NCBI GenBank assembly: GCA_910584685.1
Contig: CAJUAO010000004.1
Coordinates: forward strand, 112,865-176,864
Reading direction: 5' to 3'
Origin: an uncultured Lachnospiraceae bacterium
GTDB lineage: Bacteria > Bacillota > Clostridia > Lachnospirales > Lachnospiraceae
DNA length: 64,000 nucleotides
How positions within the stretch are numbered: position 1 is the first letter of the stretch; every line of letters starts with the position of its first letter. Below, piece by piece: positions 53,062 to 61,844 of this stretch. Position numbers and translations under genes: made by a program. The notes beneath the pieces were generated by a model. That model was not told the origin of the DNA. It did not search any database and saw only the letters and a list, made by a program, of their open reading frames with translations.

Positions 53062-55266
53062 TTATGGCTGCGCCTGAGTTTTCGGCTGCGCCGTTACTTT
53101 TTTATAATTTACTGCCGTCCTGTCAAAATATTCTCTAAGGGTAAGCTGATTATTAAGGTTTCTTACGGCGTTCACCCTTCTTGTCACAAAATCATCAAGC
53201 TTAGTCATATATTCTTCCCCTGTGATTGTTCCCTCCGCCACATAAGTTAATCCCTTTTCCCAACTTGCCGTAAGCTCAGGATTTAAAAGAGGCCTTATTG
53301 ACAAATCAACAACATCATATATCATCTCTCCTGTCTGTGTAGGAGTTATAATCTGTGTCTTATTGTTAAGGGCAAGATACCCGTTATTTACAAGCTTTTT
53401 AAGAATCTCTGCCCTTGTGGCGCTGGTGCCTATACCGCTTCCCTTTATCTGCGCTCTCAAATCCTCATCCTCAATAAGCTGACCGGCATTCTCCATTGCC
53501 AAAATAAGTGAGCCGGAATTATATCTCTTAGGCGGGGAGGTTTCTCCCTCCTTTATTACACACTTATCGAATGTGATTTTAGCACCTTTTTTTATTTTTT
53601 TCAACCTCTCTATGGTATTTACGTCCGGCTTAATATCTGTATCTTCGCCTTCCTTACTGTCTGTCCCATCCTTTGGCTCCTTTTTTTCACAGCCTTTTAC
53701 AACCTTTAAATAGCCTTCCTCTATAAGCACCTTAAAGGATGCGAAAAAGCTTTCATGTTTTTTTTCCTTGTCATCCTTTTCCCCATGTGCTTTTACCGTA
53801 TCAATTCCCAGAACAAGGTTTATTTTCTGATATACTGCCGCCGGATAGAAAATGCTTAGAAATCTCCGGCATATTACCTCGTATATGCTCCTTGACAGGC
53901 TGCTTAAAGAATTTATTGCCGAAAAGCCCTGACCTGTAGGGATTATGGCATAATGGTCCGTTATCTGTTTATCGTTTACATATTTTGTTTTAGCTATTGT
54001 TTTATAGCCTGTTCCATTAAGTATTTCCTCCGCATAGCCTTTAAATACAGGATAATTTCTAAGTCCTTCTATATTTTTATGTATTTCCTTTGACACTGCC
54101 GTAGAAAGCACTCTTGCATCCGTTCTTGGATAAGTCACCAGTTTCTTCTCGTAAAGCTCCTGAACAACCTTAAGAGTTTCGTCAGGACTAATCTTAAATA
54201 ATCTGGAACATTCGTTCTGCAGCTCAGCCAGATTGAAAAGTAACGGAGGATTTTTAGATTCCTTTTTCTTCTCAATAGAATCTACCGCCATATGTTTTTC
54301 TATGCTTTTTATATCTATATTTTCATTTGAAACAATTAATGCCTTTTCTTTATCCCCTGTATTTTTTTCTTCTATATTAACATCTTTCTTTCCTGTAAGC
54401 ATGCCCTGCCCATTCTCCATAACGGCTTTATCTATACAGGCTATAAGCTCCTTTGCAGTCTTTTCCTCCTTAAAGCCGTTTTCCTTATAGAGCGCAGGAG
54501 AATTGAAATACATGCTTTCCTCTCTCACTCTCCACTCTCCGTCAAAAACAAAGCCGTCTATGTCAAAGCCTGCAAGAACTCTGTAAAACGGCGTCTTTAC
54601 AAACTCTCTTATCTCTCTTTCCCGTCTGACTATCATACCGAGAACACATGTCATAACACGTCCTACCGATATGACTACCCTGTCCTTCCCAAGATAACCT
54701 GATATGCTTCTTCCGTATTTTAAGGTAAGCACTCTGGAAAAGTTTATTCCCATAAGATAATCCTCCTTTGCCCTAAGGTAAGCGGCCTCCGAAAGATTAT
54801 CATACTCAGACAAATCCTTTGCTTCCTTTACTCCTCTGAGGATTTCCTCCTCAGTCTGCGAATCTATCCACACGCGTTTTCTCTGTTTTCCCTTTACTCC
54901 TGCCTGCTGCTCTACAAGACGGTATATGTACTCTCCCTCTCTTCCGGAATCAGTGCATACATAAATGCAGTCTACGTCCTTTCTGTTTAAAAGTCCCTTT
55001 ACTGTCTCAAACTGCTTTTTCACCGCAGGAATAACCTCATACAAAAATTTTTCGGGTATGAATGGAAGTGTGTTTAATGACCAACGCTTTAATCTCTCGT
55101 CATAAACCTCCGGATAGCTCATTGTGACAAGGTGTCCCACACACCATGTCACAATTCCGTTTTCCGCTTCCACATACCCGTCTTTTCTGCTTGTATTTAA
55201 TTTTAACGCCTTTGCAAACTCTGCCGCCACACTTGGCTTTTCTGCAATATATAATGGTTTTCCCAT
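53062..55266 (-). CDS. topB: DNA topoisomerase III
   Basis: 734 residues. TOPRIM domain with A-E-K-P-S-V-A and D-S-G-R-E-G-E-Y-I-Y-R near 106, catalytic Tyr in V-T-Y-P-R-T-D-A-R near residue 378, and I-S-V-G-R-V. It relaxes negatively supercoiled DNA and decatenates. There is no zinc-finger tail. Two charged insertions stand out (about 290-335 and 515-555), rich in Lys, Glu and Asp, in what should be loops. Most genomes in this group carry a second copy on mobile elements; no other mobile genes are near, so this is probably the chromosomal copy. Confidence 0.94.
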   Translation of the reverse strand: MGKPLYIAEKPSVAAEFAKALKLNTSRKDGYVEAENGIVTWCVGHLVTMSYPEVYDERLKRWSLNTLPFIPEKFLYEVIPAVKKQFETVKGLLNRKDVDCIYVCTDSGREGEYIYRLVEQQAGVKGKQRKRVWIDSQTEEEILRGVKEAKDLSEYDNLSEAAYLRAKEDYLMGINFSRVLTLKYGRSISGYLGKDRVVISVGRVMTCVLGMIVRREREIREFVKTPFYRVLAGFDIDGFVFDGEWRVREESMYFNSPALYKENGFKEEKTAKELIACIDKAVMENGQGMLTGKKDVNIEEKNTGDKEKALIVSNENIDIKSIEKHMAVDSIEKKKESKNPPLLFNLAELQNECSRLFKISPDETLKVVQELYEKKLVTYPRTDARVLSTAVSKEIHKNIEGLRNYPVFKGYAEEILNGTGYKTIAKTKYVNDKQITDHYAIIPTGQGFSAINSLSSLSRSIYEVICRRFLSIFYPAAVYQKINLVLGIDTVKAHGEKDDKEKKHESFFASFKVLIEEGYLKVVKGCEKKEPKDGTDSKEGEDTDIKPDVNTIERLKKIKKGAKITFDKCVIKEGETSPPKRYNSGSLILAMENAGQLIEDEDLRAQIKGSGIGTSATRAEILKKLVNNGYLALNNKTQIITPTQTGEMIYDVVDLSIRPLLNPELTASWEKGLTYVAEGTITGEEYMTKLDDFVTRRVNAVRNLNNQLTLREYFDRTAVNYKKVTAQPKTQAQP

Positions 55267-55283
55267 GTATGTTCTCCGTTAAT

Positions 55284-55880
55284 TCAGGTTGTAAGCTGTA
55301 CGCTTTCGTCAAGTGTAAGGCTGTAGGCGGGAATAAAATTATCAAGAAAATAATCTGCCTCTTTCATCTTCATGTCCCTCACAGCCTCCTCGGTAGATTT
55401 TTTTGCCTTTGCAAAATCCATATTGCCCATTGCTATCTCCTCCTGACACTTTATAAGGGCGGAAAGCTTATCTGCCGCCTTTACGTATCTCCAAAGCTCT
55501 TTTTCATCAGGGTTCGGCAGAATAATATCCCTGTAGCTTCCTGACAGTTCCTTTGGAAGCGTTGACAATAGCTGTGTTCCTGCAAAGGCCTCCACATCCT
55601 TATAAGCGTTCTTTATTTCAGGAGCGAAATATTTTATGGGCGTAGGCAAATCACCTGTAATAATCTCCGTAGTATCGTGAAACATGGCAAGCACCGCCAC
55701 TCTTTCACTGTCTATATTTTTCCCAAAATATGTGTTGCCAATAATAGCCAGTCCGTGGGCTATTATTGCCACATCAAGACTATGCTCCGCAATATTTTCC
55801 GTAATGGTGTTTCTCATAAGCCCCCATCTGTTGATGTATCTCATTCGTGAAAGCATAGCATAAAAATTTTTGTCCATCAT
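55284..55880 (-). CDS. HD-domain 5'-deoxynucleotidase (YfbR-like)
   Basis: 198 residues with the YfbR layout: R-M-R-Y-I-N-R-W near the start, N-I-A-E-H-S-L-D-V, A-M-F-H-D-T-T-E-I-I-T-G-D-L-P-T-P-I-K-Y, and K-A-A-D-K-L-S-A. The H...HD...D residues bind the metal. YfbR dephosphorylates deoxyribonucleoside 5'-monophosphates in dNTP-pool control. It precedes topB by 17 bases and so is probably in the same operon. Confidence 0.9.
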   Translation of the reverse strand: MMDKNFYAMLSRMRYINRWGLMRNTITENIAEHSLDVAIIAHGLAIIGNTYFGKNIDSERVAVLAMFHDTTEIITGDLPTPIKYFAPEIKNAYKDVEAFAGTQLLSTLPKELSGSYRDIILPNPDEKELWRYVKAADKLSALIKCQEEIAMGNMDFAKAKKSTEEAVRDMKMKEADYFLDNFIPAYSLTLDESVQLTT

Positions 55881-55914
55881 AACATAACCATACCTTTTAT
55901 TTTTTTACAGAAAA

Positions 55915-56976
55915 TTAATTTTTTACGGAAAATTTATATACTGTAGACGTATGGTATGTCTCTCCTGCCTTTGTTACAGGCTGTTCAAAGGACGGTACGT
56001 TTATTGCATTAGGGAAATACTGGGTCTCAAAGCAAAGTCCGCTTCTCTGAATATATTTTGCGCCCTCCTTGCCTGTAAGTGTTCCGTCTAAGAAATTTCC
56101 CGTGTAAAACTGAATACCCGGCAAATCCGTAAATACCTCCATAAATCTGCCTGATTTCTCATCAAAAAGGGATGCAACAAGAGAAAGCTCACCCTTCCTT
56201 GTCTTTAATACCCAGTTATGGTCAAAGCCCTTACCCCAGTTAAGCTGGTCATAATCCTTTTCTATATCAAGTCCAACCTTCTTAGGGGCAGTAAAGTCCA
56301 TAGGAGTGCCTGCAACCTTTCTAATCTCGCCGTTTGGTATAGACTCCTCATCCGCAAAGGTCATCTCGTCTGCATCAATCCATGCAATCTGGTCTAAAAT
56401 AGTTCCGCTTCCCTGTCCTGCAAGATTAAAGTAGCTGTGATTTGTAAGATTTATTACCGTATCCTTGTCAGGTACGGCGCTGTATGTAATCTTCAGCTCA
56501 TTATCCTCTGTCACCGTATATTTAACGGATATTTTAAGATTTCCCGGAAAGCCCTGGTCCATGTGAGCGCTCTCATATGTAAATTCAATATTTTGTCCGT
56601 TCTCATCATCATAAACATTGGCCTCCCACAGTCTCTTATGGTAGCCGTTATAGCCTCCGTGAAGATTATTATTTCCGTCATTTTTATCAAGCTCATACTC
56701 TGTACCGTTAAGGGTAAATTTTGCTCCTCCTATGCGGTTTGCATGGCGGCCTATGGTTGAGCCGAAATTCGGCTCGTTTACAAAATAATCCTCAAGATTA
56801 TCAAAGCCTAAAACAACATCCTCCACATTCCCATCCTTGTCAGGTACATACAAGGAAACAAGTATAGCCCCGAAATCCGTAAATTCAGCCATCATTCCCC
56901 TGCTGTTTTTAATAGTGTAGATGCTTGCAGTCCTTCCGTCCTTAGTTTGTCCAAAAAATTCCTTGTCAGTTGCCAT
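55915..56976 (-). CDS. galM: Aldose 1-epimerase (mutarotase)
   Basis: 353 residues. Beta-sandwich galactose-mutarotase fold with the catalytic His in N-L-T-N-H-S-Y-F-N-L and the catalytic Glu in C-F-E-T-Q-Y-F-P-N-A, plus G-R-H-A-N-R-I and N-N-L-H-G-G. Interconverts alpha and beta anomers of glucose or galactose. No gal genes are near, so it is likely a housekeeping copy. AAAGGAAAC precedes the ATG. Its own promoter and a leader hairpin lie upstream. Confidence 0.95.
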   Translation of the reverse strand: MATDKEFFGQTKDGRTASIYTIKNSRGMMAEFTDFGAILVSLYVPDKDGNVEDVVLGFDNLEDYFVNEPNFGSTIGRHANRIGGAKFTLNGTEYELDKNDGNNNLHGGYNGYHKRLWEANVYDDENGQNIEFTYESAHMDQGFPGNLKISVKYTVTEDNELKITYSAVPDKDTVINLTNHSYFNLAGQGSGTILDQIAWIDADEMTFADEESIPNGEIRKVAGTPMDFTAPKKVGLDIEKDYDQLNWGKGFDHNWVLKTRKGELSLVASLFDEKSGRFMEVFTDLPGIQFYTGNFLDGTLTGKEGAKYIQRSGLCFETQYFPNAINVPSFEQPVTKAGETYHTSTVYKFSVKN

Positions 56977-57014
56977 TATTTTTTGTTTCCTTTCTTTTTA
57001 TTAACATCTTATTA

Positions 57015-57063
57015 TTAACAGGCGTTTGCAATATCTTTCGTAAGCTTACTGCAAACGCCTTTT
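57015..57063. other. Inverted repeat in the galM leader
   Basis: 11-bp perfect arms AGGCGTTTGCA/TGCAAACGCCT around a 27-base loop. On the plus strand four T follow; on the minus strand there is no T-run. It could be the ybaK terminator or a 5' stem of the galM transcript. Confidence 0.6.
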
Positions 57064-57073
57064 CACTGATTTT

Positions 57074-57102
57074 ATTTTATACTATAAAGCGGAATAAATC
57101 AA
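57074..57102 (-). promoter_or_regulatory. Promoter of galM
   Basis: Minus strand TTGATT, 17-base spacer, TAAAAT, about 90 bases before the galM start. Confidence 0.6.
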
Positions 57103-57135
57103 TAGAATTTAAGCTGTACTTTTTTCTCTTTATTT

Positions 57136-57609
57136 TTACTCTGCTATGAGGGCTATCTGAAAATCAACCACTTTTCTTAAATCCTCTAAGCTTATCTGTA
57201 CCTGGCTTCCTATTTTCCCTGCGCTGAATATAATTGTGTCAAATTCCTCTGCCTGAGTATCTATGGTAATCTTATACCTCTTCTTCATTCCTATGGGAGA
57301 GCAGCCTCCGTGTATATATCCTGTTACGGAAAGTAAATCCTTTGACTTTATCATCTCTATGGATTTTTCTCCAACGCTTATTGCGGCAAGCTTTAGGTTA
57401 AGCTCCTTCTCTACAGGTACTACAAATACATAGTAGCTTTTGCTTTTTCCTATGGTTACAAGCGTCTTGAATACCTGTCCCGGATTTTGGTTTAGCATCT
57501 CTGCTACCTGTGTTCCTGTGGTTGTACTGTCGCCGTCATATGAGTAATGCTTGTATTTTATCTTTGCTTTATCAAGTATACGCATGACATTTGTTTTTTC
57601 CTCTGCCAT
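57136..57609 (-). CDS. ybaK: YbaK/EbsC-type aminoacyl-tRNA deacylase
   Basis: 157 residues from the ATG at 57609 (GAGGTG 6 bases upstream; a GTG three codons earlier is less likely). YbaK fold with V-F-K-T-L-V, the conserved Lys in A-A-I-S-V-G-E-K, and G-Y-I-H-G-G-C-S-P-I-G. The family hydrolyses mischarged Cys-tRNA-Pro or Cys-tRNA-Cys. It is a single gene with a clear promoter. Confidence 0.93.
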   Translation of the reverse strand: MAEEKTNVMRILDKAKIKYKHYSYDGDSTTTGTQVAEMLNQNPGQVFKTLVTIGKSKSYYVFVVPVEKELNLKLAAISVGEKSIEMIKSKDLLSVTGYIHGGCSPIGMKKRYKITIDTQAEEFDTIIFSAGKIGSQVQISLEDLRKVVDFQIALIAE

Positions 57610-57639
57610 ATTTGTCACCTCAGACCTTTTTTGCAGATT

Positions 57640-57668
57640 ATATTATCATTTTTAATGTGGGTTTTCAA
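57640..57668 (-). promoter_or_regulatory. Promoter of ybaK
   Basis: Minus strand TTGAAA, 17-base spacer, TAATAT, about 25 bases before the ribosome site. Confidence 0.7.
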
Positions 57669-57744
57669 GCTTATACCGGTGATTTATCAGATATCCTCCA
57701 TCACACGATTTTTATTGTATTTTTCTTTATTTTGTTCGATTTAC

Positions 57745-57773
57745 TTGATATACAGCTATAAATAGCATATAAT
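57745..57773 (+). promoter_or_regulatory. Promoter and probable operator of the toxin-antitoxin pair
   Basis: TTGATA, 17-base spacer, TATAAT. The spacer contains the perfect palindrome GCTATAAATAGC (57755-57766), well placed for autorepression by the antitoxin or complex. Confidence 0.75.
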
Positions 57774-57805
57774 ATAAATAACCTATTAGTAAAGGAGGCA
57801 TACTT

Positions 57806-58033
57806 ATGATTGTTACTGCAACCGAATTTAAGACAAACTTTGGTAAATACCTTGATATGATTGCCAAAGAGGATATTTTCATAACCCGCAACGGAAAAAC
57901 CATTGCTAAAGTAGTAAATCCTCAAATTTCCGCTGTAGATTCCCTCCGTGGAATACTAAAGACCGTACCTTCTGACATTAACCTAAATTCTTTACGAGAG
58001 GAGCGATTGTCAAAGTATGAAAATAATGTGTGA
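57806..58033 (+). CDS. Phd/YefM-family antitoxin
   Basis: 75 residues with AAAGGAGG upstream. The N-terminus (V-T-A-T-E-F-K-T-N-F-G-K-Y-L-D) and I-T-R-N-G-K-T-I-A-K-V match the Phd/YefM fold, which binds DNA as a dimer. The C-terminal 30 residues are the likely toxin-binding tail. It overlaps the toxin gene by 17 bases. The pair is on the plus strand, opposite to the surrounding housekeeping genes, as expected for a mobile module. Confidence 0.9.
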   Translation: MIVTATEFKTNFGKYLDMIAKEDIFITRNGKTIAKVVNPQISAVDSLRGILKTVPSDINLNSLREERLSKYENNV

Positions 58034-58430
58034 TACAAATATCATTATTGACGTTCTATTAGAAAGGGAACCTTTTGTTGAAGCTTCCTACAATGCTCTT
58101 AAGCTTTGCGAGGAACATAAAATTGATGGTTTTGTGTCCGCATCTTCTGTTACCGACATCTACTATCTGGTTAAAAAATATACACACAGCACTGAGCTTG
58201 CATATAAAGCGATAGGGAAGCTGTTGGAGATTGTTAAGATATGCAGTGTTACCAATAATGATGTTCTCATTGCTTTCCAACAAAAGGCTAAGGATTTTGA
58301 AGACTGTCTTGTTGCAACCTGTGCAAAATCCATTCATTGTGATTATATTGTCACGCGCAATAAAAAAGACTTTGAAGAATTTGACATTCCTCTTCTTACG
58401 CCAGAGGAGCTTCTTAATAATTTTCTATAA
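58017..58430 (+). CDS. PIN-domain toxin (VapC-like ribonuclease)
   Basis: 137 residues. PIN-domain acidic residues: Asp in M-C-D-T-N-I-I-I-D near residue 5, a central Glu, Asp in D-F-E-D-C-L-V-A near 95, and a late acidic residue in T-R-N-K-K-D-F. These bind Mg2+ for RNA cleavage, which the upstream antitoxin would block. The start overlaps the antitoxin. The stop codon is immediately followed by hairpin repeat copy B. Confidence 0.92.
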   Translation: MKIMCDTNIIIDVLLEREPFVEASYNALKLCEEHKIDGFVSASSVTDIYYLVKKYTHSTELAYKAIGKLLEIVKICSVTNNDVLIAFQQKAKDFEDCLVATCAKSIHCDYIVTRNKKDFEEFDIPLLTPEELLNNFL

Positions 58431-58528
58431 AAAAGTCTCGTCTAAAGCCGAGACTTGCAAGTTCGGAAAGTCTAAAAAACAGACTTAGCCAAACTTGTTG
58501 CTGGCATGAAGTACTTTCCTATATATTA
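58428..58528 (-). repeat. Intergenic hairpin repeat, copy B
   Basis: In minus orientation: TATAGGAAAGTACTTCATGC, a long first hairpin (AGTTTGG, AAGTCT/AGACTT, CCGAACT), linker TTGC, and a second hairpin AAGTCTCG/CGAGACTT ending in six T. The T-run end overlaps the toxin gene's stop codon, as copy A does for icd. Confidence 0.75.
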
Positions 58529-58532
58529 AACT

Positions 58533-58556
58533 AAAACGGGGCTGCTGCCCCGTTTT
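58533..58556. terminator. Bidirectional terminator between dnaJ and the toxin gene
   Basis: 10-bp stem AAAACGGGGC/GCCCCGTTTT, symmetric, with T residues on both strands. It lies between two converging genes. Confidence 0.85.
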
Positions 58557-58597
58557 AATAATTTTCTAAATTAAGCTTAAAGCCTGCTCTATGAGAA

Positions 58598-59776
58598 CTA
58601 TGAGAAAATATCCTTAAGTGATTTTTTCTTTTTTCCCTTTTCCTCTTTTTTTTCTTCCTTTGTATCTGCTCCTTCGTCTGTCTCCGGCTCCTTTTCCGTG
58701 GTGCCTCCCATGGCGGCGTCAAAGGCTAATAGCGCTTCCCTCTGGGCTGCATTTAGCTTTTCAGGCACCTGTACAACAAGCGTTACATATTGGTCGCCGC
58801 GCATTGATTTATTTCTAAGGGAAGGAACACCCTTTCCTCTCAGCCTTATCTTTGTATCTGTCTGGGTGCCTGCCTTTATATTGAAAAGAACGTCTCCGTC
58901 AATGGTAGATATTCTTACGTCTCCGCCAAGGGCTGCCTGCGCAAAGGATATAGGCGCGGTAGAATATAGATTGTAGCCGTCTCTTTGGAATATAGGATGC
59001 CTTCTTACAGATACCTCTACTAACAAATCTCCTCTTGGACCGCCGTTTACTCCCGGCTCGCCCTTTCCTCTTATGCGGATGCTCTGTCCGTCGTCTATTC
59101 CCGCCGGAACGGATACCTGTATCTTTTTGCGGCTGCTTATGTATCCTGTTCCATGACAGTCAGGACACTTATCCTTTATCATTTTTCCTGTTCCGTTACA
59201 GTCAGGACATGTCTGCACACTGCGCATTGCTCCGAAAAGTGACTGCTGTGTATACATCACCTGTCCCTTTCCTCCGCACTTGGTACATGTGACAGGAGAT
59301 GTTCCCGCCTTGGCCCCAGTGCCGTGACAACTGGTACACTCATCCTTTATTGATACGTCTATTTCCTTTTCACAGCCAAATACTGCTTCCTCAAAATCAA
59401 TGACTATACGCGTTCTGATATTTTGTCCCTGCATAGGTCCGTTTGATGCTCTTCTGCTTCTTCCGCCTCCGAAAAAATCGCCGAATATATCGCCAAATAT
59501 GTCGCCCATGTCGCTGAAATTAAAGTCAAAGCCTCCTCCTGCGCCTCCTTCAAAGGCTGCATGACCAAACTGGTCATACTGCTTTCTCTTTTCAGCGTCG
59601 CTAAGTACAGCGTAGGCTTCACTTGCTTCCTTAAACTTAGCCTCCGCCTCCTTATCGCCCGGATTCATATCGGGATGATACTTTTTTGCCAACGCTCTGT
59701 ATGCTTTTTTTATCGCGGCATCATCTGCGCCCTTGTCTACGCCTAATACCTCGTAATAATCTCTCTTATCTGCCAT
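58598..59776 (-). CDS. dnaJ: Chaperone DnaJ
   Basis: 392 residues from the ATG at 59776. An ATG six codons earlier contains the AGGAAG ribosome site, so the shorter form is right. J domain with K-K-Y-H-P-D-M-N near 32-39, Gly/Phe-rich stretch, four zinc motifs (C-x-x-C-x-G-x-G) at about 145-215, and the C-terminal substrate domains. The tail is an acidic then Lys-rich extension (E-E-K-K-E-E-K-G-K-K-K-K) beyond the usual end. Stimulates DnaK. Last gene of the heat-shock operon. Confidence 0.97.
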   Translation of the reverse strand: MADKRDYYEVLGVDKGADDAAIKKAYRALAKKYHPDMNPGDKEAEAKFKEASEAYAVLSDAEKRKQYDQFGHAAFEGGAGGGFDFNFSDMGDIFGDIFGDFFGGGRSRRASNGPMQGQNIRTRIVIDFEEAVFGCEKEIDVSIKDECTSCHGTGAKAGTSPVTCTKCGGKGQVMYTQQSLFGAMRSVQTCPDCNGTGKMIKDKCPDCHGTGYISSRKKIQVSVPAGIDDGQSIRIRGKGEPGVNGGPRGDLLVEVSVRRHPIFQRDGYNLYSTAPISFAQAALGGDVRISTIDGDVLFNIKAGTQTDTKIRLRGKGVPSLRNKSMRGDQYVTLVVQVPEKLNAAQREALLAFDAAMGGTTEKEPETDEGADTKEEKKEEKGKKKKSLKDIFS

Positions 59777-59808
59777 ATTTACCAACTTCCTCATTCACAA
59801 TAGGCTGC

Positions 59809-59838
59809 CGCACTAAGAAAAAAGCTTTTCTTAATGCG
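59809..59838 (-). other. Hairpin between dnaK and dnaJ
   Basis: Imperfect arms GCATTAAGAAAA/TTTTCTTAGTGC (one mismatch) just after dnaK. It has no T-run beyond it. It may stabilise the dnaK message or partly limit dnaJ transcription. Confidence 0.5.
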
Positions 59839-59855
59839 ACATTTCCTAAATCTTA

Positions 59856-61721
59856 TTATACTTCCTTGTAATCTCCATCTACCACATCATCATCTGCAGC
59901 CTGACTGCCTGTATTCATATCAGGCTGTGGGCCTGCTCCCATATTCTGTCCTGCTGCCTGGGCCTGCTCATACATTTTTGTAAATACGCTTTGGGCATCC
60001 GTCATAAGCTTTTCCTTAGCAGACTTGATTTCCTGTGCGTCTGTCTCCGTCATTGTCTCAGGTGTGCTCTTTGCAAGTAAATCCTTAAGGGTCTGGATAT
60101 CTGCTTCAACCGTTGCCTTCTCTGTTGCGTCAATCTTATCTCCTACCTCGCCAAGGGCCTTTTCTGTCTGGAATACCATTGACTCTGCCTCATTTCTTGC
60201 CTCAATACCTTCCTTACGTTTCTTATCTGCTGCCTCAAACTCGGCCGCTTCCTTAACTGCCTTATCTATATCCTCATCAGACATATTTGAGCCTGAGGTA
60301 ATGGTAATATGCTGCTCCTTACCTGTTCCCAAATCCTTTGCAGATACGTTTACAATACCGTTTGCATCAATATCAAATGTAACCTCAATCTTAGGTATTC
60401 CTCTTGGAGCAGGAGCTATTCCGTCAAGCCTGAATTCTCCCAAAAGCTTATTATCCTTTGCAAACTCTCTCTCTCCCTGTACTACTCTTATATCTACGGC
60501 GCTCTGGTTGTCTGCCGCTGTAGAGAATACCTCGCTCTTCTTTGCAGGAATTGTAGTATTTCTCTCAATAAGCTTTGTGGCAATACCGCCCATAGTCTCA
60601 ATAGAAAGTGAAAGAGGAGTAACGTCAAGAAGAAGTATTTCACCTGCGCCTGCATCTCCCGCTAATTTACCGCCCTGTATAGAAGCTCCGATTGCCACGC
60701 ACTCGTCAGGATTTAAGCTCTTTGAAGGCTCATGTCCCGTAAGCTGCTTAACCTTATCCTGTACGGCAGGAATACGCGTAGAGCCGCCTACAAGAAGCAC
60801 CTTTGAAAGCTCGCTTGCATTAAGTCCTGCGTCCTTTAAGGCATTTTGAACAGGAAGAGCAGTTCTTTCCACAAGGTCGCTTGTAAGCTCGTCAAACTTA
60901 GCTCTTGTAAGATTCATGTCAAAGTGCTTTGGTCCATCCTGATTTGCCGTGATGAACGGAAGGTTAATGTTTGTGGTTGTAGCGCTTGAAAGCTCCTTCT
61001 TTGCCTTCTCCGCCGCTTCCTTTAACCTCTGGAGAGCCATCTTATCTGTCGATAAATCAATGCCCTCTGTCTTCTTAAACTCATCTATCATGTAATCTGT
61101 AATTCTCTGGTCAAAGTCATCACCGCCAAGTCTGTTATCACCTGATGTAGCAAGCACCTGAATAACTCCGTCGCCTATTTCAATAACAGAAACATCGAAA
61201 GTACCGCCGCCTAAGTCATATACCATAACCATCTGCTCGTTTTCATTATCAAGACCATATGCCAAAGCTGCTGCCGTAGGCTCGTTGATAATTCTCTTTA
61301 CATCAAGTCCCGCTATCTTACCTGCATCCTTTGTTGCCTGTCTCTGGGCGTCGTTGAAATATGCAGGAACGGTAATAACTGCCTCTGTAACCTTTTCTCC
61401 AAGATAGCCTTCAGCATCTGCCTTCAGCTTCTGTAATATCATGGCTGAAATCTGCTGAGGAGAATACTTTTTATCGTCAATAGTTACCTTGTAATCAGAG
61501 CCCATATGTCTCTTAATTGATGAAATAGTCTTATCTGCGTTTGTAACTGCCTGACGCTTTGCAGGGTCTCCCACAAGTCTGTCGCCTGTTTTTGTGAACG
61601 CCACAACTGAAGGGGTAGTTCTTACGCCCTCTGTGTTTGCAATAACCGTCGGCTTTCCGCCTTCCATTACGGATACGCATGAATTTGTTGTTCCTAAATC
61701 AATACCTATAATCTTACCCAT
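59856..61721 (-). CDS. dnaK: Chaperone DnaK (Hsp70)
   Basis: 621 residues. Opens with G-I-D-L-G-T-T-N-S-C. The ATPase domain has V-Y-D-L-G-G-G-T-F-D-V-S near 170 and V-G-G-S-T-R-I-P near 310; the substrate-binding domain follows from about 365; the tail ends in a Gly/Gln/Asp-rich segment (D-D-D-V-V-D-G-D-Y-K-E-V). Works with DnaJ and GrpE in protein folding. AGGAGG lies upstream. Confidence 0.98.
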   Translation of the reverse strand: MGKIIGIDLGTTNSCVSVMEGGKPTVIANTEGVRTTPSVVAFTKTGDRLVGDPAKRQAVTNADKTISSIKRHMGSDYKVTIDDKKYSPQQISAMILQKLKADAEGYLGEKVTEAVITVPAYFNDAQRQATKDAGKIAGLDVKRIINEPTAAALAYGLDNENEQMVMVYDLGGGTFDVSVIEIGDGVIQVLATSGDNRLGGDDFDQRITDYMIDEFKKTEGIDLSTDKMALQRLKEAAEKAKKELSSATTTNINLPFITANQDGPKHFDMNLTRAKFDELTSDLVERTALPVQNALKDAGLNASELSKVLLVGGSTRIPAVQDKVKQLTGHEPSKSLNPDECVAIGASIQGGKLAGDAGAGEILLLDVTPLSLSIETMGGIATKLIERNTTIPAKKSEVFSTAADNQSAVDIRVVQGEREFAKDNKLLGEFRLDGIAPAPRGIPKIEVTFDIDANGIVNVSAKDLGTGKEQHITITSGSNMSDEDIDKAVKEAAEFEAADKKRKEGIEARNEAESMVFQTEKALGEVGDKIDATEKATVEADIQTLKDLLAKSTPETMTETDAQEIKSAKEKLMTDAQSVFTKMYEQAQAAGQNMGAGPQPDMNTGSQAADDDVVDGDYKEV

Positions 61722-61844
61722 TTCTTTTTCCTCCTATAACTGAATAATTATGTTAATATGTGTTCTTAACGCTTTATTTATGCAGTAATATATGCTGCAA
61801 TTATTTTAAAACATGTAAAGCACGGGATTAAAGCCTATGCTTTA

